Source of the DNA: Eriocheir sinensis
Lineage: Eukaryota; Arthropoda; Malacostraca; Decapoda; Varunidae
Assembly: GCF_024679095.1 (NCBI RefSeq)
Contig: NC_066531.1
Location: 4,046,745 to 4,110,744, forward strand
Length of the DNA stretch: 64,000 nucleotides
Direction: 5' to 3'
Of this stretch, positions 25,014 to 39,100 are shown one piece after another. How positions within the stretch are numbered: the stretch's first letter is position 1; every line of letters starts with the position of its first letter. A program made the position numbers and the translations under genes. The notes beneath the pieces are model-generated. The model had not been told where the DNA came from, did no database searches, and saw only the letters and a list, made by a program, of their open reading frames with translations.

Positions 25014-25667
25014 GTGATCTTGATAGCAATGAACGTTATCCATCTTCATGTATATAAATAGTAATTAATTTTTATAATTGCCTCTAATAATTATAATTAA
25101 GAGATGATTACTGTGCAACTGCCCTTCTAGTGTTAATGTACATATATTGTGATATAAAAAAAGTGAGGCTCCTACAGTACACAGTCTGGCCGGTGCGGCA
25201 GTTCAGATCACAGTAAAGTCCTTACCCAGTTTTTAGCCTGAACCGGCACATTTTTTTTTACCCCAAGCTACTGGATTTTTTTCCATGGGCAGGTTCTGGA
25301 TGCTGCAAAGAGTAAGATAGGCAGGAGATTTGGTATACAAGAGAGGTTTGGTTAAGCCGTTGATTTATAAAAACTACAGTCATGACTCAGAACTGTTTCA
25401 CTAAATGTCTGTATTGATTCATTTATATAATTATTTGCCTTATTTATTTATACATATTTTGTCATTTAACATACAATAACACATGGACACAAATGACTTA
25501 AAGCAATGAATAACACTTTGGTAGTTCCCATGGTGTGAATTACGGCATGTACTCTAAGCCCACCTTGAATGTCTGTGTTACGTTAAGTCCATGACAGCTC
25601 TTGTTATATGTGTTATGGTGTGTAAAGCTATTTCCCTGTTATTTATTTATGTATATATATAAGGTAA
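25014..25667. other. Unassigned spacer
   Basis: AT-rich. No recognisable gene. Confidence 0.45.
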
Positions 25668-25785
25668 GGTGTGGTAGTCCGGATGTTACGCTGGCCCTTG
25701 GCTCTCTCACACCACAGGCTAAAAGGATTTACGTCCGGGACGGAGATGAGCACTGCCGCCAGGCGCAGCTATAGCGTATGCCCCA
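25668..25785 (+). mobile_element. SINE-3 3'-end fragment
   Basis: Matches the complement of 9692-9760 and 37163-37250 with indels: the TCCGGATGTTACGCTGGCCC and CGGAGATGAGCACT blocks. Confidence 0.55.
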
Positions 25786-25932
25786 AACTTTACAATTTTT
25801 ACAATTCATTATTGTTACTCGTGTGCTATGAAAACCATTTTGCCCTTTGCCCTATAATTTGGCATGTCAGATTTCTACATAACTTCCCTGCTATTCTTAC
25901 CCTAGTATTCGTTAAATGTAATGGGATACTTA

Positions 25933-26101
25933 GGGACGCCTAGCGGGTCAGAGGCAAGAACAAACACGTTATCTTATACCAGTGGCCATACAGGACGCGA
26001 GTAGCGGGTTCCCTCCAAGCTTACCCGCTACCCGCGTCCTGTATGGCCACTCCTATTAGATAACATGTGTTTGTTCTTGCCCCTGACCCGCTAGGCGTCC
26101 C
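25933..26101. repeat. Near-perfect palindrome (hairpin MITE?)
   Basis: Arms 25933-26009 and 26023-26101 are inverted with few mismatches. The outer arms start GGGACGCCTAGCGGGTCAG, with only a 13-nt loop. No target duplication was found. Confidence 0.9.
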
Positions 26102-26706
26102 GCTACCCTCTACCCTCCCAGCAAACCGCATGCAGTGTGGCAGCACCCTAATTACTGTCAGCCGTGGCTCAACAAATTTACAAGTATTTGCTGTCACAAT
26201 GGTAATCAAATTCTTGACGTAGTGAGCTTAACTGAAATATTGCACTGCCGTGTTTACATGATTTTGCCAGTCATTCTTATATAAAATTAAAACCCCTATT
26301 ATATTGCGTCATCTTTTACTAGCGTCTTCAATGCGATGGAAATTAGTTAACTTTTATTGAAGAAACTAATCTGTGCAGTTCTTACTAAATTAAACTTGAA
26401 AAAAAGGTAATGTTCTAAGAATAAATCTCTTGAAAAAAAAAAATTTCTTTGGTGCTTTGTCATTTATTTTTCTTCATAATTTAAACTTGATTATTCTGTC
26501 ATCAAAAAGGTCTTAAACGCGACGAAACATGTCCCTTTAATAGTTTAAAGAGCTAGTCTATCGGAGCGTGCGTGGCTGGACATTTTAATGCTCATGAACT
26601 AATTGAAATTTTAATGGGTTTTGATTTTTTTTTTTTCCACTTTAAAGTAACCTGGCCTTTCAGAATACTGTTTTTTCTTAGTCCAACTGAGCAGAGAATG
26701 GGTTTA
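26102..26706. other. Unassigned spacer
   Basis: No supported feature. Confidence 0.45.
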
Positions 26707-26928
26707 GGGGCCGCTTTCACGCTATAGTTTTCCACGTGAAACTGGCCTATGGGGTAGTGGCGGCTGCAGAGGAAGCGAGCGGTGTTGAGAGTGTGTGGCA
26801 AGGTGCGGGGCTTGGCTAACCCCGCAGCCGCCACTACCCCATCGGCCAGTTTGACGTGGAAATGCTATAAGAGCGATCGCCGCCATTGGTAACGATCAAA
26901 ACAAACAAAATGACTGTGAAAGCGGCCC
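26707..26928. mobile_element. H3 foldback MITE (TTA duplication)
   Basis: Terminal GGGGCCGCTTTCAC and GTGAAAGCGGCCC, flanked by TTA (26704-26706 and 26929-26931). A second internal inverted repeat of about 45 bp pairs 26721-26765 with 26824-26869. Confidence 0.82.
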
Positions 26929-27390
26929 TTAATCAATGACTTGAGGTAGACTGGACTTCGGTGCTGGGAAATTTTAGTTTTCTCAAGTTAGGGGCATAAG
27001 TAGATGTGGGGAAGGGGCCACCAGAGATAAGAATCACCCCCATATGTAAGAAGATAACGTCCCCACATGAAGACACTTATGTTCCTAGGAGTTGTGAAGT
27101 ATATTGGTACTGCCTGTGGCCTAATACGTGTTAGCTTTCATTTTCCATTATTTTAAAGGTAGAACAATAATATTTTCAGTGATAAATGACAAGTAGATAC
27201 AGAAGAAATATACCGAGTTTGATGCACCTTGGACACAAAGTTATTTTTTTCAACGCCAATTTCAGACTGATATTTTGATAGACGAAAAATAGCCCAAAAT
27301 TCTTATTTCTCAGGGGACTTAAAAAAAAGAATCAAAAGTGTTTTCTCTTTCAACCATTCCTCTAAGATTCTGTCAAGAGAAATTCATACT
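26929..27390. other. Unassigned spacer
   Basis: No supported feature. Confidence 0.45.
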
Positions 27391-27710
27391 TTAGCAGCGG
27401 GGATCATGTTTCTTAATGGTCCCTCCAAGCGAGAAAAATGAAAAAAAATCACCCCTCACATAAACCATTTCATAATATACATCAAAGCATTTGTGATCAG
27501 ATTATGTATCATCTTTTTGGGGGGGTTTATATCATGGCACAAATTTGGCCCGTCGCTGCTACACGGTAAAGCCACAAATTTGGCCCGTCGCTGCTACACG
27601 GTAAAGCCACAAATTTGGCCCGTCGCTGCTACACGGTAAAGCCACAAATTTGGCCCGTCGCTGCTACACGGTAATGCCACAAATCTGGCCCGTCACTACT
27701 ACACGGTTAA
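27391..27710 (-). mobile_element. PB1 MITE copy 4
   Basis: Reverse orientation. About five 35-bp units (27545-27705) end in TTAA at 27707-27710; the other end reads TTAGCAGCGGGGATCATG. Confidence 0.83.
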
Positions 27711-28318
27711 ACTCGATATATATTTATTTGAAATTAAATATTTTTTGAAAAAATATCATCACTAAATCTAAATAAGAAAAACATGGAAATTTGCACTTTT
27801 CTCTTAACATTTATTTAAAGAAGGCGTTGATCTTTAAAATCATATATTACACATCATGTTTTACTTTAAAGACACGAAACTGGGCGTCTTAGAATTACTA
27901 TGCAAAGCGTAGAACGCCACCTCAGTGATAGCAATACTCAAGCTGGACTAATGTATCGTGCTACACTCTTTGGTCATACATAAACCATGATACACTACAT
28001 TAACCTTCCTTGCTCTCTCGCCTTCTTGTCATATTTGCTTCTATGAAAATACCTTATTTTTGTCTGCATAGCTGAGTCTAGTGAGCATTGATATATCCAT
28101 GGTACTGAAACTTAGCTCAGAGCTTGTGACAAACTGTTCCTACATCCCATTTCCATCTCCATATTCACATCTCTGCCTCCAATAACCTGCCTCATTATTG
28201 CATTACAAGTATCTGGCACTTCTACGGTTAACATGATAATATTTTTACTCCGAGACCAGAGCATGCTGCATATTATGTTTTGCATGTAACTGAGATACTG
28301 AATATGTTTGCTACATGG
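27711..28318. other. Unassigned spacer
   Basis: AT-rich, no supported gene. Confidence 0.45.
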
Positions 28319-28365
<47 letters not shown>

Positions 28366-28372
28366 ACACACA
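28319..28372. repeat. (CA)n at a LINE 3' end
   Basis: Dinucleotide array directly downstream (minus strand) of the CR1-like fragment. Confidence 0.95.
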
Positions 28373-29496
<1,124 letters not shown>

Positions 29497-29766
29497 GACG
29501 TTGTGTCTATGGCGCCAGTAGGCTTTCTTTGTGGGGCCCGATGGTCGGCCCCAGCCCGTTATGGCCCAGGGAACTCGTCTTTGATTCTCTCTTTATAAAT
29601 ATAATCTTAAATCCGGGTTGATAGGTGGGCTTCAGGGCGGCATGTGGGTCATTATAGGCCACTCGACAGAGACTGAAAAATCCTAGCTTGTGGCGGAGGG
29701 CGGGACGGGAAGCCATGTCCTCCTCGACGCCGCGCCCGCACGCTAACTCCTCAGCCACAGCCTCCT
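29497..29766 (-). mobile_element. SINE-1 copy f (diverged)
   Basis: Recognised by CTATGGCGCCAGTAGGCTT, CCCCAGCCCGTTATGG and the reversed head at 29750-29766. Box B is degenerate. Confidence 0.72.
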
Positions 29767-30076
29767 CATCTCTATGAAATAACCCGAATTGCTAATGTCT
29801 CCCACGTACAATTTTAAAGCATTCCCTCAGTCAAATATGGATTTTTCTTTACGTGATGCTTACAGGGCTCCCACTTTTGGGGATTTTGTCCCCAGATTGG
29901 GACTTTTTCATGCAATTAGTGATAATCTGGGGATTTTGGCTTTTTGGGGGGATTTTCTGGGGAATTCTGGTCTCCTTTAGTAACAATTTAGGGATTTCCA
30001 GCTGGAGAGAAAGACTGAACAAAAAAAAACATAAGAGGTGAGTTGAAATACAGAAACCTGCATAGTTATTGGGTGC

Positions 30077-30310
30077 ATGATGTCACTACCTTGTGCAAAT
30101 GTTCCAGTTGAAAGACTTTTTAGCACTCTGAAAGCAATTAAGAATGATCACAGAAACTCACTGAAAAGGGAAAGCATTGTGGGACTACTCCATGGAAAAC
30201 TAGATATGGCTTCAACTGGGTTAACTGCTGACAAACTAAGTGTACATGATCACCCAATTAAGGTTGTTAAAGCTTATGCAATATGTCAAAAGCAATGCAA
30301 CAGACACTAA
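30077..30310 (+). pseudogene. hAT transposase C-terminal dimerisation domain remnant
   Basis: The 77-codon frame contains ANVPVERLFSTLKAIKNDHR and SIVGLLHGKLDM. This matches the hAT dimerisation motif pattern (the conserved VERxFS block). All of the catalytic region (RNase H-like DDE core) and the BED zinc finger are absent, so it cannot act as a transposase. It lies in the middle of the element bounded by GATGCTTA duplications. Whether the short frame is translated is unknown. Confidence 0.8.
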
Positions 30311-30429
30311 AGCTCATGAGATCATTGCAAAAGCACTAAAATCATAATAATGCTTATGAAGTGTAACGTAAATAATAAGCAACATATACTTTTTGTATCA
30401 GTTTTTTTATTGTATTTTTTAACACTGCA

Positions 30430-31010
30430 AGTTTTGCTGGGAAAAGTATGAACTTTCAAGCGATTTTTTTTTAATATTGTGTTGACCGAGGAAATGTCAG
30501 ACTGCAATATCTCAGGATTCTCAGTTATTAATTGATTTTAGTTTAGTCTATCAATAATTTTTATAGAAGATAGAACGTGATGGAAAGCACTCTAGTCTAT
30601 CTCAGCTGCTAAGGAATCTCTTTTTTTCATTTTATCATTTTGTTAAGAATATGATAGAACTTTACTTATACCAATAATATATTCTGTATACCAAAGTGTA
30701 AAGCACACAAGTAACACCTACATTTAGTATGACAGTGTTTTCTTAAATTACTGTATTTGTTAATAGTGAAATTATGCTAGAAAAAGCAAGAATATGAACT
30801 GCCAGTGTATTTTTTCATATTTTGTTGACAGAGGAAATGTTAACAGCTAATGCTCAGGATTTTCAGTTATTTATTGATTTTAGTTTAGTCTTTGTTCATA
30901 TGTTATACTGCTTGATGAAAATCACTCGTCTATCTCAGCTGTTAAGGGATTTCAATTATTTATTTCATTTTAGTATTTTATTAAGAACATGATGAAAATT
31001 TAATCATCAC
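30430..31010 (+). repeat. Imperfect direct duplication inside the hAT element
   Basis: Two related blocks (about 30430-30670 and 30775-31005) share AGGATTxTCAGTTATT, TTTTAGTTTAGTCT and CTATCTCAGCTGxTAAGG segments. Confidence 0.78.
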
Positions 31011-31321
31011 AAGAAAAACTCAAACATTGTGTTACAAGTTCTTTTTTGTTTCGAGGGAAATCATTGTCAAAAGGGTAAAGAAAAGTGTATTGTCTGTATT
31101 ATGATAAAAAGTAGACTTCTGATATACTTAAAAAGCAGTTTTTTCCTATTATTTCGTTTTTTTTTTTTTTTTAGGGTGGGGGTACTGTAAGGACGTACAT
31201 GTGTCAATTTTTGTAAACAAGGAACTTTTTGTCCAATCTAGGGATTTTTCAGCACGAGTCTAGGGAATTACTGATTTGCATTTGTGGGAGTCCTGGATGC
31301 TTATAGCGCCTGTAGTCTTTC

Positions 31322-31546
31322 CAACCTGGTAGCTGCGGGGATCATGTTTCTTAAAGGCCCCTCTAAGCGAATTAATGAGAAAAAATCATCACTCACGCAA
31401 ACCATTTCATAATATATATCAAAGCATTTGTGATCAGTTCATGCATCATCTATTTTGGGGGGTTTATATCGTGGCAAAAATTTGGCCCGTCGCTGGTAGC
31501 TACACAGTAAAGCCACAACTTTTGTCCGTCACTGCTACTGGGTTAA
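31322..31546 (-). mobile_element. PB1 MITE copy 5
   Basis: Reverse orientation: GGTAGCTGCGGGGATCATG at the left and GCTACTGGGTTAA at the right. Confidence 0.8.
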
Positions 31547-31828
31547 GTTGCTTCTTGGGCGACCCCAGCTCGTTACTGGCGCAGGCGAAATTTATTTATA
31601 GTTACTGCCGTGATATATGAGTCGTGCTTGGCCATGGTGCCCCCCGATGCTCCTCTTGAACGAAGTCGCTGAAGTTAAGGTTGACTGAAAATCTGGGCAG
31701 CATGTGGGAAATCTTCCGGTTTGAAAAATCAGCGTGTTTCGGTGGGACTCGAACCCAGGTCCACACTCGAACCTAGGTCCACGGGTTCACCACGTCCGCA
31801 CACTGACCACTCGGCCACCACCTCCCCA
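31547..31828 (-). mobile_element. SINE-1b copy (diverged subfamily)
   Basis: Complement of a tRNA-like head (GGTGGCCGAGTGGTCAGTGT) with box B GGGTTCGAGTCCC. The body lines up with those at 58200-58441 and 63502-63773. Confidence 0.7.
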
Positions 31829-31856
31829 AAGGATAGCGACGTAATGGGGGCCCGTA

Positions 31857-32100
31857 TTAACCGGTAGCAGCGACGAGCCAAATTTGTGGCTTTACCGTGT
31901 AGCAGAGACGGGCCAAATTTCTGCCATGATATAAACCTCCCAAAATAGATGATGCATAAACTGATCACATGCGTTGATATATATTATGAAATGGTTTGCG
32001 TGAGTGATGATTCTTTCTCATTATTTTACTTAGAGGGGCCTTTAACCTAACCTAACCTAACCTAACCTAAGAAACATAACCCCCGCAGCTACCGGGTTAA
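31857..32100 (+). mobile_element. PB1 MITE copy 6 with short (CCTAA)4
   Basis: TTAA at both ends (31857-31860 and 32097-32100). Four CCTAA pentamers at 32045-32069 occupy the same internal position as the longer array at 22111. Confidence 0.87.
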
Positions 32101-32811
32101 AGATGACTCGAACTCCCAAGAACTCTAAGGTTCCTTTAAGTCTAAGGCATGGAGTGAGGGACAGCTGACAGGATGGTAGTGCTGCCGGACCAATAGCATC
32201 AGACCTCCACCTATTGCTCCGACCTGACGGTCCTTCCTGTAGGGAAAGTAGCCAGGGAAGAACGGAAAGTTAAGGGCCGTGAGACAGGTTTCACATATGC
32301 CAATGAGGAGACGGGAAATGGAGGAAAGGATTTTTTTTAAGAGTGGGAGTTTTCGTTATAGAGACCGGACTTGCTAAATAAAGATACACTTGTGTTTTAC
32401 AGTCTACAATTGGTTACATAAAGAATATCATAACATCGTATTACTATACATAAACTTTAATACCACAGTACTAGACTATCTACACGTGTGTGGCCATAAT
32501 AATAAGAGTCAGAAGGAAATAAGTAAAGAGAAGTGGTTTCTGACATCTCCTTTATATATAGAATCCACTGCAGACGTGTAACGGGCATGAAGAGTAGCTG
32601 CAAGGAGAGTTTTTGGTCGTTTTTTTTTTTTTACAACAAAGGAGACAGCTCAAGGGCACACACACAAAAAAATAAGAAGAATGAAACTGCAGGCTCCTCG
32701 TCGTCAACCCCTTTATATGCATTCGTCTTCATCGCATGTTGAAAGGTGAAAACCCCCCAATTTATAACTATAGGTAGAAAAAGCAGAAAACTCATGGAGT
32801 TCTGCCATTTG
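32101..32811. other. Unassigned spacer with an antisense LINE-A tail stub
   Basis: Only 32622-32665 is recognisable: the complement of the LINE-A 3' end (CAAAGGAGACAGCTCAAGGG). Confidence 0.5.
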
Positions 32812-32813
32812 TA

Positions 32814-33415
32814 ACACACCGGGTATTCGATATATGCGAGTTCGAAATATCCGAATTCGCTCATATGCTACTAGCCCAAATGTGCCAAGTATTCGTTTTA
32901 TGCGAGACAAATTCGCTCATATGCGACTAACCTAAATGAGCCACGTATTCGTTTTATGCGAGACAAATTCGCTATTATGCGACTAACCTAAATGTGCCAC
33001 GTGTTCGTTTTATGCGAGACAAATTCGCTCTTATGCAAGTATCGGCGCTGGTGTGACTGGTTGGTGAGGTATGGTGACACACTAGAGGCCGCCGGGTGCA
33101 AATGTTTTCCCGCACTTTCCTCGCCTATAATCAACCTTTTCCTCCCTCTGATCCTAAAGTTAATCCTCAGGTAGCTAATTATGAGCTTAACTTAACTTTG
33201 GGTGTGTCCCCGGAAGCAATCGATGTGGTTTATTGTTGCTTTAGTGTTTTATTATTGTGAAACGGTGCCGGAATAAATAGTTAGAGGGTTCGGAAACGGG
33301 TCGTGGACCATAACCCCCTATAATTAATGGGATGATAGGTTCGATATATACGAATTCACATTACGCGAGCTTTTTGCAGAACGTAACCCTCGCATATAAG
33401 GAATACCTGGTGTAC
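32814..33415. mobile_element. Tigger/pogo-like MITE with internal tandem repeat
   Basis: The ends are ACACACCGGGTATTCGATAT and the complement of AGGAATACCTGGTGTAC, giving inverted ACACCRGGTATTC termini next to TA. This resembles the CAGGYATxCC termini of Tigger elements. Its interior has a tandem array. Confidence 0.72.
32886..33050 (+). repeat. Tandem repeat of about 57 bp, 3 units
   Basis: The landmark TTCGTTTTATGCGAGACAAA recurs at about 32891, 32948 and 33005. Confidence 0.88.
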
Positions 33416-33668
33416 TATGTATGTATACTTGCTGGCGTGATGTGTGTGTGTCTGCTTGCGTGATGATGTCTGTAACTGCCCTAGACTCCTTTTTTAACAA
33501 GTTAACAATTTACAAAGGCGTATGCTGTGATGGAGGTTCATAGCCAGTTTGCTCGAGTCCACTTTATAAACGCCAACAATTATGCTGAAATTTGCAAGTG
33601 CTGAGAAATATAATGACAGTTCACAATGTAGGAGCGGCAATTTCTTTATAGTATCTCCTCACGTATAA

Positions 33669-33857
33669 TTAAAACCCATTAGCAGCGGAGATCATGTTTC
33701 TTAATGGTCCCTCCAAGCGAGAAAATTAGTAAAAATCACCCCTCACACAAACCATTTCATAATATATATCAAAGGTTTTGTGATCAGATTATGTATCATC
33801 TATTTTGGGGGGTAAATATCATGGCACAAATTTGGCCCGTCGCTGCTACTGGGTTAA
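33669..33857 (-). mobile_element. PB1 MITE copy 7
   Basis: Short copy with one minisatellite unit. The right end is GCTACTGGGTTAA and the left TTAAAACCCATTAGCAGCGG carries extra bases. Confidence 0.8.
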
Positions 33858-34050
33858 CTTACTACCCATATCTCAACCCCTTAAATAAAACCAAGTAGTT
33901 CTAGATAAACATCCAAACCACAGTCGAAGATCAAGTGTCAGTGGCGAGCGATACTCGTATGTATATTTTAAGCCATTTTTTTTTAAAGAACATTAAGTAG
34001 GATTTACGAATCAGTGCATCGATATATAAGTAACAATAAAAAAGCAACAC

Positions 34051-34388
34051 TTTTTTTTTTTTTTACGTCTACGCCTATTGCGCCGGTAGGCTTGCTTGAG
34101 GGGCCTGGATGGTAGTCGGCCCCAGCCCGTATTGGCGCAGTTAGGTGTTTTATAGTGGCGCCATCTTCTCTTGGCTCATGCTGCCCCCCAGAACTCTTTC
34201 TTGATTCACTTGGACGGTTTCCTCTAGAGTCCGGGTTGATGGTTGGTCTTCAGGACAGCATGTGGGTAGTTTTAAGCCACTCGGCGGTGACTGAAAAATC
34301 CCAGGTGGTAGCGTGGGGATTCAAACTCACGTCGTCCATCATGCAATGAATGTGGGCCCAGCACGCTACCACTCAGCCACCGTCTACC
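34051..34388 (-). mobile_element. SINE-1 copy h
   Basis: Poly-T at the left, full body, reversed head ending CACTCAGCCACCG. Well preserved. Confidence 0.88.
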
Positions 34389-34842
34389 CTAATAATATTG
34401 TTATGAAGTAGATCAGTGCCAACTTTCGGCTTAAACATTAGTGTCATGGGGGACAACACACACAGCGGTTATCACAAATTATACGCTCACCGTCAAGCAG
34501 CGCCACTGTTCCCCGGCGTTACAGGTTTCCCACAGAGACGCGCGAATGTTCCTTCCTTTTTGGCACCAATGAAACCCCGGGAACAAAACAAACAACGGTC
34601 AGCACTGGGTCTGACAGAACCATCGATAATTAAGAGCCGATATACCCACGCCCCTTGGTGCATGTCTGCGGTGCGAGGGTTGGCCACGTCTTGGAAATTG
34701 TTTCATCTAACACATGCGATACTGTCATAACGATTTTTTGCTTTGCTTACCTTTCAATATTCTGAGGTCATCATTATGCATATTTTTCTGTTTGTGTATT
34801 AAGCAACATGCATTTGTTGCGTGCAATGTGCGATAAGATAGA

Positions 34843-34847
<5 letters not shown>
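34389..34847. other. Unassigned spacer
   Basis: A 104-codon frame (34416-34730) has no recognisable domain. Confidence 0.45.

Positions 34848-34908
<61 letters not shown>
34848..34908. repeat. (CT)n
   Basis: Dinucleotide array. Confidence 0.97.
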
Positions 34909-34910
<2 letters not shown>

Positions 34911-35503
34911 GAAGCAATTGAAATCTTCAATAAACACATTTTATTGCAACCAAATAAAGTTATAACTCAGGATTAAGTATTGTAAAGCTATATTATATAT
35001 GTGAAAATATGCATATTTTGTGTTTTCAAAGCAAAGTTTGTTTTCTTCCGACAGGTCCCAGACATGGCGTATACTATTCTGGTTTTACCGATGACATAAT
35101 ACTTACTGAATAATAATTTTCTAAATGTATGAACTAAACTTACTGAATGTGTAAAACCTCTAAAATATTATATTCTCAAATAAAGAAAAGACAAATTTAC
35201 ACCAAGGAAGGGGGTGTGGGGGAAAATAATTCTGGAAAGATAATCTTACACTATGGGGGGAAATAATCTAGCTGACTAAATACTGAGGTGACGGTATGTT
35301 ACACGTTTTGACCGGGAAAGTTTGGCTGATTAATAATACTTTGCGCGCCTGGCGGCACGGCAAGCTGAAATTTCATCTGATCACGTTATATCGTGTAGCT
35401 CATATCATTTTCAGGATACTCACATTTAGATCTCCATAACTTCGAACAATGGCGAATAAATTAAGAAACCAATAAATATATACGTACATCTATACATATA
35501 CAC
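34909..35503. other. Unassigned spacer
   Basis: AT-rich, nothing recognisable. Confidence 0.45.
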
Positions 35504-36073
<570 letters not shown>

Positions 36074-36185
36074 CACGCAGTTTGTTTGCAGTTTCTCTAG
36101 CAAATACATTCTTCCTGATAAAGAATAACAAAAAAACGGTGTTTCTCTCTCTCGGTTCTCACTTACGAAGACAGGGAAAAACTTA

Positions 36186-37072
36186 CGAAGACAGGCAAAG
36201 CCTCCAAGAGGATTTGCACAAAATTTCAGCTTGGTCGGATAGATGGGAGATGCCCTTTAACGTAGACAAGTGCCAGGTCCTTCAAGTTGGAACGAGGAAT
36301 AAGAAGTTCGATTACGAAATGCGCGACGTTAAACTCAAAAGCGTTCAATGCGTCAAGGACCTGGGGGTCAAAATCGAGTCAAACCTCAAATTCTCACAGC
36401 AATGCATCGATGCAGCAAATAAAGCAATCAGAATGTTGGGCTTCATTAAAAGAGACTTTTTATTCAAGAATAAAGATGTAATACTTCCACTCTACATTAG
36501 TTTAGTCAGACCCCACTTGGAATATGCGGTACAGTTTTGGTCTCCCCACCATGCAAAGGATATTGCTAAATTAGAAGGTGTTCAGCGTCGGGCAACAAAA
36601 ATGATCCCTTCCTTGCGCAACAAATCTTACGACGAAAGGCTTTCCACCCTTAACATGTTCTCTCTTGTGAAACGTCGCCTCCGAGGAAAACTGATCGAAT
36701 GTTTTAAAATACATAATGGTTTCACGAATGTAGACAGATCAACATTGTTTATGATCGATAACACTTTGCGTACGAGGAACAATGGCGTAAAACTCAAATG
36801 TAGACAAGTAAATTCAGACTGCACCAAATTTTTCTTCACCAACCTCGAAGTGCGAGAATGGAATAAGCTCCCACCGTCAGTGGTCCAGATTAACACGATT
36901 GACTCCTTTAAAAACAAGCTCGACCGTCACTTCCTTCAACTTAATATTAACTAGAGTTGAAATGCAACGTTTTGGAGCCATCTGATTAATGTAGAATCAC
37001 TTAGGTTTAAGGACAGACCACCTAGTCTGGACCATGGGGTCTGTGTGGTCTGATTTTCTCTGTAAATCTATG

Positions 37073-37076
<4 letters not shown>
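36186..37076 (+). pseudogene. LINE-C: CR1-like reverse transcriptase 3' half with tail
   Basis: An open frame of about 255 codons begins just after the missing catalytic motif. It reads [20 protein letters not shown] and [15 protein letters not shown] (the region following YADD). [19 protein letters not shown] and [20 protein letters not shown] (thumb) follow. It ends [20 protein letters not shown] up to a stop at 36952-36954. The 3' UTR finishes with near-direct TGTAAATCTATGTAAATC repeats running into (CT)n, as expected of CR1-like elements, which end in short repeats. The 5' part is absent; the element begins near the (TA)n array. The remaining frame is uninterrupted, so this copy is relatively young. 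Confidence 0.88.

Positions 37077-37157
<81 letters not shown>
37077..37157. repeat. (CT)n(AC)n at LINE-C tail
   Basis: Compound microsatellite contiguous with the LINE-C tail. Confidence 0.96.
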
Positions 37158-37160
<3 letters not shown>

Positions 37161-37162
37161 GC

Positions 37163-38312
<1,150 letters not shown>

Positions 38313-38641
38313 AAGGCTGGTATTATAAGACACACTCGCTTCTCATATCAACTATTTCTAAAGGTCAAAGAGGGGATCAATCGGGTTCTAATGAGTGTTT
38401 CTTTAGGTTCACGGTACAGAAGGAGGGTCAGACTACCACCAGGGTCATAAAACTACTCCTGGAAATGTCCCAAACTCCTATGAAAGCCTTGTCAAATACG
38501 TGTTTCTTTAGGTTCACGATACAGAAGGAGGGTCAGACTACCACCAGGGTCATAAAACTACTCCTGGAAATGTCCCAAACTCCTATGAAAGCCTTGTCAA
38601 ATATGTGTTCTTGGACGACGAAATGTTTAGTAATATGGTCC
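38313..38641 (+). mobile_element. TA-type MITE copy 3 with 105-bp internal duplication
   Basis: It matches copies 2 and 4. The segment from 38396 is repeated at 38501 (unit 105 bp, nearly identical). The ends are degenerate. Confidence 0.78.
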
Positions 38642-38826
38642 AAAATCTTGTTAATGAAAATGAATCCTTTTGATATACGCATCCCTTTAAGTTATAAGTT
38701 CTTTTTTATTAAATGCTTTACTTGTTACATTTTTATAATTTTTTCTTAATTAGAGAGTGGAAGGATACTTTAGAGTGTGGTCCTTGGAGAGCCTCGCCCC
38801 TGGGGAAGACACGCTTAATTCACGCT

Positions 38827-39100
38827 GCCTACCTTCGTGGTGCAGTGGTTAGCACACTCGGCTCACAATCGAAAGAGCCCGGGTTCGATTCCCGGGCGGA
38901 GTGGAAAAATTTGGGCGGCTTTTCCGATACCCTACGCCCCTGTCCACCCAGCAGTGAATGGGTGCCAGGTATTAATCGGGGTTGTGTCCCGTCTCCTGGG
39001 GTCTGTTTCCTTCTCCTATAATTCCTTCCCCTTCTGTCTCTCTCCGGCATATGACCACAGATGTTGCGCCGACTAAACGAAACTTTCCAACTTTCGTCTA
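38827..39100 (+). mobile_element. SINE-2 copy 2
   Basis: Head GGTGCAGTGGTTAGCACAC, box B GGTTCGATTCCC, body as at 16717. Confidence 0.86.

Larger units (their letters stand above)
29863..31295 (+). mobile_element. Complete non-autonomous hAT element (1433 bp)
   Basis: Terminal inverted repeats CAGGGCTCCCAC and GTGGGAGTCCTG (one mismatch). Flanked by a perfect 8-bp duplication GATGCTTA (29855-29862 and 31296-31303). Subterminal GGGGATTTT/CTAGGGATTT motifs are repeated near both ends, as hAT transposase-binding regions often are. The interior keeps only the last part of a transposase gene and contains an imperfect internal duplication (about 30430-30670 and 30775-31005). Confidence 0.93.

Noticed and set aside
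25933..26101. microRNA precursor
   Set aside because: Arms are far longer and more perfect than a typical precursor and there is no expression evidence; kept as a palindrome.
30077..30310. Small host gene
   Set aside because: It lies wholly within the hAT element bounded by the GATGCTTA duplication and matches a hAT dimerisation domain.
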